Part shown: in pieces, positions 15,855 to 25,938 of the stretch
Numbering within the stretch: position 1 is the stretch's first letter
How the letters are laid out: every line of letters begins with the position of its first letter
DNA from: Pseudomonas reactans
Lineage (GTDB): Bacteria > Pseudomonadota > Gammaproteobacteria > Pseudomonadales > Pseudomonadaceae
DNA length: 64,000 nucleotides
NCBI RefSeq assembly: GCF_013385825.1
Contig: NZ_JACAPG010000014.1
Location: forward strand, 62,001 to 126,000
Direction of reading: 5' to 3'
Translations under genes and position numbers: made by a program
Notes under the pieces: generated by a model
The model's input: the letters and a program-made list of their open reading frames with translations, nothing else
Database searches by the model: none
What the model was told of the DNA's origin: nothing

Positions 15855-18053
15855 ATGGAAATCAAGGTCAATTTTCTCGACAACCTCCGGCTTGAAGCCA
15901 AGTTCGACGACTTCACGGTGATTGCCGACCAGCCCATCCGCTACAAAGGCGATGGCTCGGCACCGGGGCCGTTCGATTACTTCCTGGCGTCGTCGGCGTT
16001 GTGCGCGGCGTACTTCGTGAAGCTGTACTGCCAGACGCGCAATATCCCCACCGAGAACATTCGCCTGTCGCAGAACAACATCGTCGACCCGGAAAACCGC
16101 TACAACCAGATCTTCAAGATCCAGGTCGAGCTGCCGGCGGACATCTCCGACAAGGACCGCCAAGGCATCCTGCGTTCCATCGACCGTTGCACGGTCAAGA
16201 AAGTGGTGCAGGCCGGGCCTGAGTTCGTCATCGAAGAAGTCGAAAACCTGGACGCCGACGCCCAGGCCTTGTTGATGCCCAACTCGACCTCAGAGGGTGG
16301 CACTTATATCGCCGGCAAAGACCTGCCGCTGGAACAGACCATTGCCAACATGTCCAGCATCCTCGCCGGCCTGGGCATGAAGATTGAAATCGCGTCGTGG
16401 CGCAATATCGTGCCGAACGTGTGGTCGCTGCATATCCGCGACGCGCATTCGCCGATGTGCTTCACCAACGGTAAGGGCGCGACCAAAGAGGGCGCCTTGG
16501 CGTCGGCATTGGGCGAGTTCATCGAGCGGCTCAACTGCAACTTCTTCTACAACGACCAATTCTGGGGTGAGGAACTGGCGAATGCGCCGTTCGTGCATTA
16601 CCCGGATGAGCGCTGGTTCCAGCCGGGCCCCAACGACGAGCTGCCCAGCGAAATCCTCGATGCCTACTGCCTGAAGGTCTACAACCGCGAGGGCGAACTG
16701 CGTGGTTCGCACCTGTTCGACACCAACTCCGGCAACGAAGCGCGCGGGATTGTGTCGCTGCCGTTCGTGCGCCAATCGGACGGTGAAGTGGTGTACTTCC
16801 CGTCCAACCTGATCGAAAACCTCTACCTCAGCAACGGCATGAGCGCCGGCAACACCTTGGCTGAAGCCCAGGTGCAGTGCCTGTCGGAGATCTTCGAGCG
16901 CGCCGTGAAGCGTGAAATCATCGAAGGCGAGTTCGCCTTGCCGGACGTGCCTGCCGAGGTGCTGGCCAAGTACCCTGGCATTCTTGCCGGGATCCAGGGC
17001 CTCGAAGCCCAAGGCTTCCCGGTGCTGGTGAAAGACGCGTCCCTGGGCGGTGAATTCCCGGTCATGTGTGTGACCCTGATGAACCCGCGCACGGGTGGCG
17101 TGTTCGCCTCATTCGGCGCGCACCCAAGCCTGGAAGTGGCGCTGGAACGCAGCCTCACCGAACTGCTGCAAGGCCGCAGTTTCGAAGGCCTCAACGACTT
17201 GCCGCAGCCGACCTTCGAAGGTCAGGCGGTGACCGAGCCGAATAACTTCGTCGAGCACTTCATCGACTCCAGCGGTGTGGTGTCGTGGCGTTTCTTCAGT
17301 GCCCAATCGGATTACGAATTCGTCGAGTGGGACTTCTCAGGCGAAGGTGAGGATTCCAACGCCCAGGAAGCTGCGACCCTATTCGGGATCCTGGAAGGCA
17401 TGGGTAAAGAGTCCTACATGGCGGTGTACGAACACCTCGGCGCCACCGCGTGCCGCATCCTGGTGCCGGACTACTCTGAAATCTACCCGGTGGACGACCT
17501 GATCTGGGACAACACCAACAAAGCGCTGTTTTTCCGCGAGGACATTCTCAACCTGCACCGCCTCAACGAGGAAGAGTTGCAAGCGTTGGTCGAGCGCCTG
17601 ATCGAAAGCGAGCTGGACGACTACACCGATATCACCACCCTGATCGGCATCGAGTTCGATGACAACACTGCCTGGGGCCAACTGACCATCCTGGAGTTGA
17701 AGCTGCTGATCTTCCTGGCCTTGCAGCAATATGAAGAGGCCAAGGAGTGCGTGGAGATGTTCCTGCAGTACAACGACAACACCGCTGAGCGTGGCCTGTT
17801 CTACCAGGCGATGAATGCGGTGCTGGAGATGGAACTGGACGAGGACCTGGAACTGGCGGACTACGAAGCCAACTTCCGCCGCATGTTTGGCAATGAGCGG
17901 ATGGATGCGGTGATTGGTTCGGTACAGGGTGATGTGCGCTTCTATGGTTTGACTCCGACCAGCATGAAGCTGGAAGGGCTGGATCGGCATTTGCGCTTGA
18001 TCGACAGCTACAAGAAGCTGCATGCGGCGCGAGCCAATATCACCTCAGCCTGA
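15855..18053 (+). CDS. OsmC-YcaO fusion protein
   Basis: A 732-aa protein with two domains. The N-terminal OsmC-like part spans about 1-140 (GPFDYFLASSALCAAYFVKL; the cysteine and the expected second position resemble peroxiredoxin-type OsmC sites). The YcaO domain follows (about 160-560), with GKGATKEGALASALGEFIER and AEAQVQCLSEIFERAVKREI as ATP-binding-type segments, and then a TPR-like acidic tail. YcaO proteins activate amide backbones with ATP, while E. coli YcaO assists S12 methylthiolation. No azole or thioamide partner genes are nearby. It is preceded by an Aer-like receptor and followed by a REPIN. Confidence 0.9.
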   Translation: MEIKVNFLDNLRLEAKFDDFTVIADQPIRYKGDGSAPGPFDYFLASSALCAAYFVKLYCQTRNIPTENIRLSQNNIVDPENRYNQIFKIQVELPADISDKDRQGILRSIDRCTVKKVVQAGPEFVIEEVENLDADAQALLMPNSTSEGGTYIAGKDLPLEQTIANMSSILAGLGMKIEIASWRNIVPNVWSLHIRDAHSPMCFTNGKGATKEGALASALGEFIERLNCNFFYNDQFWGEELANAPFVHYPDERWFQPGPNDELPSEILDAYCLKVYNREGELRGSHLFDTNSGNEARGIVSLPFVRQSDGEVVYFPSNLIENLYLSNGMSAGNTLAEAQVQCLSEIFERAVKREIIEGEFALPDVPAEVLAKYPGILAGIQGLEAQGFPVLVKDASLGGEFPVMCVTLMNPRTGGVFASFGAHPSLEVALERSLTELLQGRSFEGLNDLPQPTFEGQAVTEPNNFVEHFIDSSGVVSWRFFSAQSDYEFVEWDFSGEGEDSNAQEAATLFGILEGMGKESYMAVYEHLGATACRILVPDYSEIYPVDDLIWDNTNKALFFREDILNLHRLNEEELQALVERLIESELDDYTDITTLIGIEFDDNTAWGQLTILELKLLIFLALQQYEEAKECVEMFLQYNDNTAERGLFYQAMNAVLEMELDEDLELADYEANFRRMFGNERMDAVIGSVQGDVRFYGLTPTSMKLEGLDRHLRLIDSYKKLHAARANITSA

Positions 18054-18063
18054 CGCAAATCCT

Positions 18064-18150
18064 TGTAGGAGCTGGCTTGCCGGCGATGCAGGCACCTCGG
18101 TGTTTCTGGTGTACCGAGGTGATGCTATCGCTGGCAAGCCAGCTCCTACA
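18064..18150. repeat. REPIN (paired inverted REP elements), 'GTAGGAGC' type
   Basis: TGTAGGAGCTGGCTTGCC and GGCAAGCCAGCTCCTACA are perfect reverse complements. Inner CACCTCGG/CCGAGGTG adds to the fold. It sits between the convergent ycaO-like and cystathionine-lyase-like genes and could help end both transcripts. Confidence 0.88.
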
Positions 18151-18167
18151 GGGATCGGTTTTCGCTG

Positions 18168-19330
18168 TCAGATTTTTGCCAAGGCTTGCGCCAGATCCGC
18201 GCGCAGATCCTCCACATCCTCAACCCCCACCGACAACCGCACCAACCCATCGCCAATCCCCAACTGCGCCCGAGTTGCCGCCGGGATGCTCGCATGGGTC
18301 ATGATCGCCGGGTGTTCGATCAGGCTTTCCACACCGCCAAGGCTTTCGGCCAGGGCGAAGATCTTGACGTTTTCCAGGAAGCGCGTGGCGCCGGCCAGGT
18401 CGCTGTTCAGATCAATCGAAATCATCCCGCCAAACCCACGCATCTGTTTGCGCGCCAGTTCATGCTGTGGGTGAGACTTGAGGCCCGGGTAGTAAACCCG
18501 CGCTACTTGCGGTTGCTGCTCCAGCCAGGTGGCGAGGTCGAGGGCGTTGCTGCAATGGCGTTCCATGCGCAGTGCCAGGGTCTTCACGCCGCGCAGGGTG
18601 AGGAACGCGTCGAAGGGCCCGGCGATGGCGCCGACCGAGTTTTGCAGGAAGCCCAGGCGTTCAGCCAGTTCGGGGTTGTCGCCGACAATGGCGATGCCGC
18701 CGATCACATCGGAGTGGCCATTGAGGTATTTGGTGGTGGAGTGCACCACCACATCAAATCCCAGCTCCAGTGGGCGCTGGATCCACGGGCTGGCGAAGGT
18801 GTTGTCGGCCACGCAAATGATGCCGCGATCCCGGCAGATACGTGCGATGGCGCTGAGGTCGGTGAGGCTCAGCAGCGGGTTGCTTGGGGTCTCGACCCAG
18901 ACCATGCGCGTGTCGTCTTGCAGGCTCGCTTCAAACGCCGACAAATCGCTCAGGTCAACAAAGCTGAAACGGTGCCCGGCGCTGCGTTGGCGCACTTTGT
19001 CGAACAGCCGGAAGGTGCCGCCGTACAGGTCATTGCCGGAGACGATATGGGCACCGGCATCCAACAACTCCAACACCGTCGAAATTGCCGCCAGCCCGGA
19101 AGCGAAGGCAAACGCCTGGCTGCCGCCTTCCAGGTCCGCCACGCAGCGTTCCAGGGCAAACCGCGTGGGGTTGTGGGAGCGCCCGTAGTCGAAGCCTTTG
19201 TGCACGCCGGGGCTGTCTTGCAGGTAGGTCGAGTTGGCGTAGATCGGCGGCATCAGCGCGCCCGTGGTCGGGTCGGGGGACTGTCCTGCATGGATCACAC
19301 GGGTGGCAAACGCGCTTTTATCGGACTGAC

Positions 19331-19334
<4 letters not shown>
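18168..19334 (-). CDS. Cystathionine gamma-lyase/synthase type PLP enzyme
   Basis: A 388-aa member of the Cys/Met metabolism PLP family. The Schiff-base lysine is in STTKYLNGHSD (about 198-208), with YGRSHNPTRFALE and FASGLAAISTV upstream as phosphate-binding and substrate-loop regions. Sequence alone does not separate gamma-lyase from gamma-synthase. The 4-base ATGA overlap with cystathionine beta-synthase upstream favours gamma-lyase in reverse transsulfuration (homocysteine to cysteine). It converges with the OsmC-YcaO gene across a REPIN. Confidence 0.9.
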
Positions 19335-20707
<1,373 letters not shown>

Positions 20708-20778
20708 GTCGTCACCTGAATACGAATGGGTTGGACAGCAAAAGGCAAAGCATGGGTTCGACGATAGGCCGGGATCGG

Positions 20779-20794
20779 TCCGGTCGCAACCGGA
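20779..20794. other. Short hairpin between dapA-like gene and cystathionine beta-synthase
   Basis: TCCGGT-CGCA-ACCGGA, a perfect 6-bp stem with a tetraloop, in the 116-nt gap between two co-directional genes. No T-run follows on the minus strand, so it is not a clear terminator. Confidence 0.4.
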
Positions 20795-20823
20795 CGGTCC
20801 GTTGGCTGTCTGTTTTTGGCGCA

Positions 20824-21687
20824 TTAGCCGGTCGGGTTCAGTACCTGCTGCAAGCGCGTGACGACGGCGCTACTGGCGGCCTGCATGGGTGCGCGCATTT
20901 CGCTGCCGGTCAAGCCTTGCAGGGCCAGCGCGGCCTTCACCGGTGCTGGATTGGGCTCCATGAACAGCGTGTTGATCAGTGGCAGCAACTGGAAGAATGT
21001 CGCTCGCGCCTCAGCCAGTTGGTTGTCGCGCACTTGCTGGAAAAGCGCCACAAATTGCTCGGTGTGCAGGTGGGCCGAGGCCGCAATCGCACCGGTCGCG
21101 CCGAGGCACAGTGCGTTGAAAATCTGCACGTCTTCGCCACACAACACGTCCACGTCACCGCTGGCCAGCAGTGCAAGGGTGTTGCCCAGGTTGCCACCGC
21201 AATCCTTGATCGCTTTGATGCGCTCATGGGCGATGATGTTGAGCAAGGTCGCCTGCTCGAAAGTAGCGCCAGTGCGGTAGGGAATGTCGTAGAGAATGAT
21301 CGGCACGCTGGAGGCATCGGCCACGGTGCGGAAAAACGCCTCCAAACCCGCTTGGGACGGCCGGATGTAACTCGGCGCCGGCACCAACAGCCCAGCCACC
21401 GGGCGTTGCAGGATTTCACGCTGGAAGTGCAGCAGCTCAATCTGGTTATAGCCCGCCAGGCCCATCACCACGCGGTGCGCCGGCACCCATTGCAACACCG
21501 CATCGAGCACCGCCAATTGTTCCTGACGACTCAGCGCCGCCGCTTCCCCGGTGGTGGTGCACACCATGATCCCGGCCACGTGCTGTTCCAGCAGGTGGCT
21601 GACCAGGCGGTGCAGGCCGATGAAATCAATGGCGCCGCCCTGGAACGGCGTGACCACGGGAACCCAGATACCTTGAAACGATGACAT
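20824..21687 (-). CDS. DapA-family aldolase (dihydrodipicolinate synthase-like)
   Basis: A 287-aa TIM-barrel class I aldolase. The Schiff-base Lys161 lies in RIKAIKDCGGN, Tyr133 in ILYDIPYRTG, and the TTTGE loop at 44-48 corresponds to the substrate-binding threonines. The family includes dihydrodipicolinate synthase, N-acetylneuraminate lyase and others. The arginine that DapA uses for carboxylate binding is present as YRTG. AGGAGAAA precedes ATG 21687. It lies 116 nt upstream of cystathionine beta-synthase on the same strand, so co-transcription is possible. A lysine role is not certain because genomes usually carry several paralogues. Confidence 0.88.
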   Translation of the reverse strand: MSSFQGIWVPVVTPFQGGAIDFIGLHRLVSHLLEQHVAGIMVCTTTGEAAALSRQEQLAVLDAVLQWVPAHRVVMGLAGYNQIELLHFQREILQRPVAGLLVPAPSYIRPSQAGLEAFFRTVADASSVPIILYDIPYRTGATFEQATLLNIIAHERIKAIKDCGGNLGNTLALLASGDVDVLCGEDVQIFNALCLGATGAIAASAHLHTEQFVALFQQVRDNQLAEARATFFQLLPLINTLFMEPNPAPVKAALALQGLTGSEMRAPMQAASSAVVTRLQQVLNPTG

Positions 21688-22083
21688 GCACTTTCTCCTG
21701 ATGATTGACCGCTGGAGTCACCGTCAGAAGGGCAGAGGGAATTGTGCAAGGGAGGGAGACCGTCGCGCTCAATGTCCTGTCAGCTCATCTGACGGGACAG
21801 CGCGCCCCGGTCACATGAGCGACTGTTTCTTCGATTTGAGGGCGTGCGCAACGCAACCTTGCGCCTTGGCAATGGAGCCAATGGCGAAGAGGTTAACGGA
21901 AGACGTTGCAGACATGAGATGACACACCCTGAATAAGGCCTCCATCTTCATGGAATATTACGGAGTGTGTCAACGGGGTGTATTCGAGTTTATATGGCCG
22001 TCGCCGGATATGTGCGGGTCGCAAACGTCCTGCCGTGCTTTCAGCCAACCGGTAGTCTATTCGGACATTCCGGGAGAACCTCG
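21688..22083. other. Intergenic region with two inverted repeats
   Basis: A 396-base gap between divergent genes with no credible coding frame. It holds an 11-bp hairpin at 21773-21799 (TGTCCTGTCAG, loop CTCAT, CTGACGGGACA, one G-T pair) and a separate perfect 8-bp inverted repeat, TGACACAC (21920-21927) with GTGTGTCA (21965-21972). The hairpin may lie in the dapA-like leader on the minus strand. Neither arm has a T-run. Confidence 0.55.
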
Positions 22084-22980
22084 ATGATCCGACGCGCGTG
22101 TTTGGCCGCTTTGCTGACCCTGTCTGTGTCGACCGCCTTTGGCGCCTCGACCTACGATCATTTGTATGCCTTTGGCGACAGCTATTCCGACAATGGCGCG
22201 GGCGAAGCGCTTACCTCCCGGCTTGCCGCGCAGAAGGTCAAGGACGCCCAGGCACTGCCTGGCCCGCTGTACTGGAGGGGACGCTGGAGCAACGGCCCAA
22301 CCGCCGTCGAAGGCCTGGCCCAGGCATTGAAGACACCGCTGACCGACTACGCCGTGGGCGGTGCCAAAAGCGGCCACGGCAACTACTACACGTGGCTGAT
22401 GCCGACCCAGGACACCGGCGTGCTCGGCCAGGTAGCCGAGCACTTGCAGGCCGCCAAGTCCCACAAGGCCGACCCCAAGGCGCTGTATTTCATCTTCATC
22501 TCGGCCAACGATTTTTTCGAATGGGCCGACTTCTCCCATCCTGAAACCATCGAGGCCCTGAGCGAGTCGAGCCTGGCCAACATCCGCAACGCCACCGAGC
22601 AACTGGTGGCGGCGGGGGCCAGGCATGTAATGGTGGTGGGCACTACGGACCTCAGCCACGTGCCCGCCGTGGTGCAGGGCAACCAGGTCGACAACGCGAA
22701 GCACTACCAGCAATTGCTCGCACAGAAGCTCCCGGCCATATTGGCGCAGATTGGCGTTGCGAAGGTCACCTACTTTGATCACCTGGCGTTCAGCGACGCG
22801 CTACGCGCCAATCCGCAAGCCAATGGATTCACGGACCTGGACACACCGTGCCAGGCCACCTACCCGGACGTGAAACCGGTGTGCGCCAATGCCGATGCGC
22901 ATTACTACTGGGACGAATGGCACCCCACCCGCAAGGTCCACGCCCTGGCGGCAAAGGCCATGCTCAAGGCATTGCCTTAG
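22084..22980 (+). CDS. Exported GDSL/SGNH-family esterase
   Basis: A 298-aa hydrolase with a signal peptide (MIRRACLAALLTLSVSTAFG, cleaved near residue 21). The GDSL-type block is FGDSYSDNG with Ser33. The block III asparagine is in FISANDFFEW, and the catalytic Asp-His pair is in WDEWHPT near the C-terminus. Such proteins are periplasmic or secreted lipases/esterases. ATG 22084 follows GGGAGAA; the GTG far upstream (21967) would destroy the signal peptide. It has no autotransporter domain. It converges on a VOC-family gene with a 4-base overlap. Confidence 0.9.
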   Translation: MIRRACLAALLTLSVSTAFGASTYDHLYAFGDSYSDNGAGEALTSRLAAQKVKDAQALPGPLYWRGRWSNGPTAVEGLAQALKTPLTDYAVGGAKSGHGNYYTWLMPTQDTGVLGQVAEHLQAAKSHKADPKALYFIFISANDFFEWADFSHPETIEALSESSLANIRNATEQLVAAGARHVMVVGTTDLSHVPAVVQGNQVDNAKHYQQLLAQKLPAILAQIGVAKVTYFDHLAFSDALRANPQANGFTDLDTPCQATYPDVKPVCANADAHYYWDEWHPTRKVHALAAKAMLKALP

Positions 22981-23459
22981 CCGGCTGCCACCGCCGCTTC
23001 AATGGCAGCGATGTCGATCTTCTTCATGGTCATCATCGCGTCAAAGGCGCGCTTGGCGACGGCCGGGTCCGGGTGGGTGACGGCGTCCGTTAGCACGCGT
23101 GGTGAGATCTGCCACGACAAACCCCACTTGTCCTTGCACCAGCCGCAGGCGCTTTCCTGGCCGCCGTTGCCGACGATGGCGTTCCAGTAACGGTCCGTCT
23201 CGGCCTGGTCGTCAGTGGCCACCTGAAATGAAAACGCCTCGGTATGGGGGAAGATCGGCCCGCCGTTGAGGCCGATGCAATGGATGCCCAATACGGTGAA
23301 GTCTACGGTCAGCACATCCCCCTGTTTGCCGGACGGGTAATCGCCGGGCGCCAGGTGCACGGCGTTCACTTTGCTGTCCGGGAAGGTCATGGCGTAGAAG
23401 GTGGCGGCCTCCAGGGCAGTGCCGTTGTACCAGAGGCAGAGGGTGTTTTTGCTTTTCAT
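22977..23459 (-). CDS. VOC superfamily protein (PhnB-like)
   Basis: A 160-aa protein of the PhnB/'3-demethylubiquinone methyltransferase-like' group of the vicinal-oxygen-chelate fold. Its strands begin LCLWYNGTALEAATFYAMTF and include FSFQVATDDQAETDRYWNAI and GWCKDKWGLSWQISPRVL. The DKWGxSWQ pattern is typical. No enzymatic activity is known for most members. It may be co-transcribed with the SnoaL-like gene upstream (33-nt gap). Its stop overlaps the GDSL gene's stop region. Confidence 0.88.
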   Translation of the reverse strand: MKSKNTLCLWYNGTALEAATFYAMTFPDSKVNAVHLAPGDYPSGKQGDVLTVDFTVLGIHCIGLNGGPIFPHTEAFSFQVATDDQAETDRYWNAIVGNGGQESACGWCKDKWGLSWQISPRVLTDAVTHPDPAVAKRAFDAMMTMKKIDIAAIEAAVAAG

Positions 23460-23492
23460 GGTCGGTCTCCACGGAAAATCCGTGCGTAGAGT

Positions 23493-23885
23493 CTAGACGG
23501 CCAGTTGCTGCTCGATGGCCCCCTTGTCGATAACCGACCACACGTGGGCAAATTTACCGTCCGCCACTTCGTAGAGCACATTTTCGTCGAACGTCACCTT
23601 GCGCCCATTGATCGGCAGCCCGAAGAACTCGCCCCTGGGCGTCACAGTGAAATTCAGGCGACTGGCAACCGTCGGCGGATCGGCCACCAGCAGTTGGATG
23701 CGGAACACCAGGTCCGGTATCTCACGAAAATCCCGTTCCAGCATCGCGCGGTAGCCGGTAAGGCCGACCTGTTCGGCGTTGTAGGTCACGTCCGGGTGCA
23801 CGAAGTCACCCAAGCGCTGCCAATCCTGACGGTTCAGGCAGTCGATATAACCTTGGTAAAAGGCGGCGAGTTCGTCTCTAGTCAT
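23493..23885 (-). CDS. SnoaL-like / ester cyclase family protein
   Basis: A 130-aa protein of the NTF2-like fold. ELAAFYQGYIDCLNRQDWQR and FVHPDVTYNAEQVGLTGY are typical of ester cyclase/SnoaL-like polyketide-cyclase relatives, and FDENVLYEVADGKFAHVWSV forms the end of the barrel. No function is assigned in most genomes. It sits between a LysE exporter (3 nt upstream) and the VOC gene, all minus strand, so the three may form one transcript. Confidence 0.85.
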   Translation of the reverse strand: MTRDELAAFYQGYIDCLNRQDWQRLGDFVHPDVTYNAEQVGLTGYRAMLERDFREIPDLVFRIQLLVADPPTVASRLNFTVTPRGEFFGLPINGRKVTFDENVLYEVADGKFAHVWSVIDKGAIEQQLAV

Positions 23886-23888
23886 GTC

Positions 23889-24509
23889 TCAAGCCCTGCG
23901 CGCCATCAACAACACCGTCGCCGCTGCCGACAGCAATCCCGCGCAGCACCGATTGAAAATCCGCTTGCCCCGCGGCTCGGCAAACCAGCGCCGCATGTGC
24001 AGGCCCATATAGGCGTAGGCACTGATGGCGATCCACTCCAACGCCAGGAACATCGCGCCGAGCAGCGCGAATTGCGGAGTGATGGGCTCGCCGGGCACCA
24101 CGAATTGCGGGAGGAAGGCGGTGAAGATCAGGATTGCCTTCGGATTGCCCGCCGCCACCAAAAACTCCTGCCGCGCCAACGCCCACAATCCCACCTTCGC
24201 TGTGGCCGAATCTGCCTCGGCCTCCGGATTAGCCCGCCACAACTGAAACGCCAGATAAAACAGATACGCCGCACCCAGGATCTTGATCCCGTAGAACAAC
24301 AGCTCCGACGTTTGCAGCACCACCGCCAAACCCGCAGAGGCGAGAGCGATCATGCCGGCGAAGGCCAGCAAGCGGCCAATGCCGGCCAGGCATGAGGTGC
24401 GGTAGCCGTAGCGGGTGGAGTTGCTGACGGACAACAGGTTGTTCGGGCCCGGCGCCATGTTCAGGGCGAAGCAGGCGGGGAGGAAAAGGGCGAGGGTGGC
24501 GAGGTCCAT
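23889..24509 (-). CDS. LysE family translocator
   Basis: A 206-aa membrane protein with about 6 hydrophobic segments. The family motif is NMAPGPNNLLSVSNSTRYGY (about 17-36) and the second block is GNPKAILIFTAFLPQFV (about 121-137). It is a second LysE-type exporter in the window, distinct from that at 13238. It is first of three closely packed minus-strand genes (LysE, SnoaL-like, VOC). Confidence 0.9.
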   Translation of the reverse strand: MDLATLALFLPACFALNMAPGPNNLLSVSNSTRYGYRTSCLAGIGRLLAFAGMIALASAGLAVVLQTSELLFYGIKILGAAYLFYLAFQLWRANPEAEADSATAKVGLWALARQEFLVAAGNPKAILIFTAFLPQFVVPGEPITPQFALLGAMFLALEWIAISAYAYMGLHMRRWFAEPRGKRIFNRCCAGLLSAAATVLLMARRA

Positions 24510-24583
24510 GGCGGCTCCGGGTTCGCGGGGGCGGGGAGGTGTGAGGATAAGGGGAGTGGAAGTCGTTGGACAGCCTCAGCGGT

Positions 24584-25138
24584 TCATGTCTTGAGCTGTT
24601 TCGGCATTTGCGACACCGCCTGAGCGACTTCGGCGGCCATTTGTTCAGCACCCCGCATCCCGTCAATCCGTAAGACCGGCGCCGTTTGCTGTGACAGCCA
24701 TGCCTCATGCCACGCCCGGTTGCGTCCTGAGAAATTCGGATCGTCGTATTGCGAAGCCCATTCCCGGAAGCCCACATGTATCGCGTGCATATCACCACCG
24801 GGTGCAATCCGCTCGCCAAAACGCGCCTTCTCGCGGGCGACCAGGCGTTCGAGGCGAACGGGCGTGGGTGTGACCACAAAGACAATCAGGTCGGCATCAG
24901 CAATCAGCGTGTCGCCCCAGACCATGCAGGAACCACTCAGCACCCAGCCGTCGTCACCGAGTGCTTGTTGCACCAGGGACACCCGGTCGCTGGGAGGTCG
25001 CTTGGTTGTGAAAGGCGGGTTTGTGGGCATCCAGTAAAAGTCATCGACGTCGACGTGTCGTATACCGAGCCGCGTGGCGAGGTTGTGACCCAGCGTGGTG
25101 ACGCCTGCGCACGATGCACCTGTGATGTAGATCCGCAT
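24584..25138 (-). CDS. P-loop kinase-like protein with altered Walker A
   Basis: A 184-aa protein resembling small adenylate/shikimate-kinase-like ATPases. The first loop reads TGASCAGVTTLG at about 6-17, where Val replaces the invariant Walker A lysine. Relatives that I recall from this group carry Thr or another residue there, so this looks like a family trait rather than a mutation. HVDVDDFYWMPTNPPFTTKR follows and matches that group. GGAGGAA precedes ATG 25138. The substrate is unknown, and ATP hydrolysis should not be assumed. Confidence 0.8.
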   Translation of the reverse strand: MRIYITGASCAGVTTLGHNLATRLGIRHVDVDDFYWMPTNPPFTTKRPPSDRVSLVQQALGDDGWVLSGSCMVWGDTLIADADLIVFVVTPTPVRLERLVAREKARFGERIAPGGDMHAIHVGFREWASQYDDPNFSGRNRAWHEAWLSQQTAPVLRIDGMRGAEQMAAEVAQAVSQMPKQLKT

Positions 25139-25196
25139 TTTTCCTCCATGAACACAAGCCGGGTCCCAGGTCAGGGAGATGTCCTGCCCAGGCAGT

Positions 25197-25835
25197 TCAG
25201 GGCAAAGGTGTCGGGGTGACGGTGTACCAACCCGAAGGGGTTTTGGCACACACCTGCGGCCTGAGCGGTGTTTCAACCGTGTTGTTGCCCTGAACGGAGA
25301 GTTGGCGAACGGCAATCACGCAACCGGCCTTGAACGTGCTGATTTTGACCATCTGCAGTTCCATTTCATAGTCTTTGCCGGGCTCGGGAATGAGTGTGAC
25401 AGGCGCGGGAAAGCAGGACATTTGCGAACCGCCCATGGCGAAACCTGCAATAAAGGGTTTACCCGCCGCAATGACATGCTCGTCAAACACTTTGGGTGAC
25501 TGGTTGATGGCTTTGCTTGCCTTGCTGGCAGGCATGCCAATCACGCTGTTCTGACTGTCAGTGGCCCTGAAAGGGTAGAGCCCCGCCGAGTCGACATGGG
25601 CTGTTTGCCATCCGGCTTCTTCGGGCGTTTTGGTCAGCAGGGACCCGTTGTAAAACGCCTCGCAAGTCTGGCCACTGAGGAAGCCCGCGTTGGTGGTGTC
25701 CCCCGTGATGAAACGGACGCGGGCTGAGTTGGCCGGGTCGTATTGGTTGATCTGGGTTTCGTTGCGAACGTCGGTTTTGGTGGTGGCGCAGCCGATAAGC
25801 GTCAAGCTGAACGCCAGGGGAAAGAGAAAACGCAT
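25197..25835 (-). CDS. Lipoprotein of unknown function
   Basis: A 212-aa lipoprotein. The signal peptide MRFLFPLAFSLTLIGC ends in a lipobox (LIGC, Cys16). The mature part has no transmembrane segment and few recognisable motifs; three further cysteines (in GQTCEAF, QMSCFP, AGCVIA) could form disulfides. It probably sits in the outer membrane on its inner face because the residue after Cys is Ala rather than Asp. It stands alone between the P-loop gene and a LysR gene. Confidence 0.8.
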   Translation of the reverse strand: MRFLFPLAFSLTLIGCATTKTDVRNETQINQYDPANSARVRFITGDTTNAGFLSGQTCEAFYNGSLLTKTPEEAGWQTAHVDSAGLYPFRATDSQNSVIGMPASKASKAINQSPKVFDEHVIAAGKPFIAGFAMGGSQMSCFPAPVTLIPEPGKDYEMELQMVKISTFKAGCVIAVRQLSVQGNNTVETPLRPQVCAKTPSGWYTVTPTPLP

Positions 25836-25938
25836 GGTTAACCTTCAAGTCCTGTGATGGTTGGTGGGCGCAACCATACTATGAAGGGCGCGCCGTGGCT
25901 TGCGTTCAAATTGAAACCACCGGCGGCTTGGTTTACGG

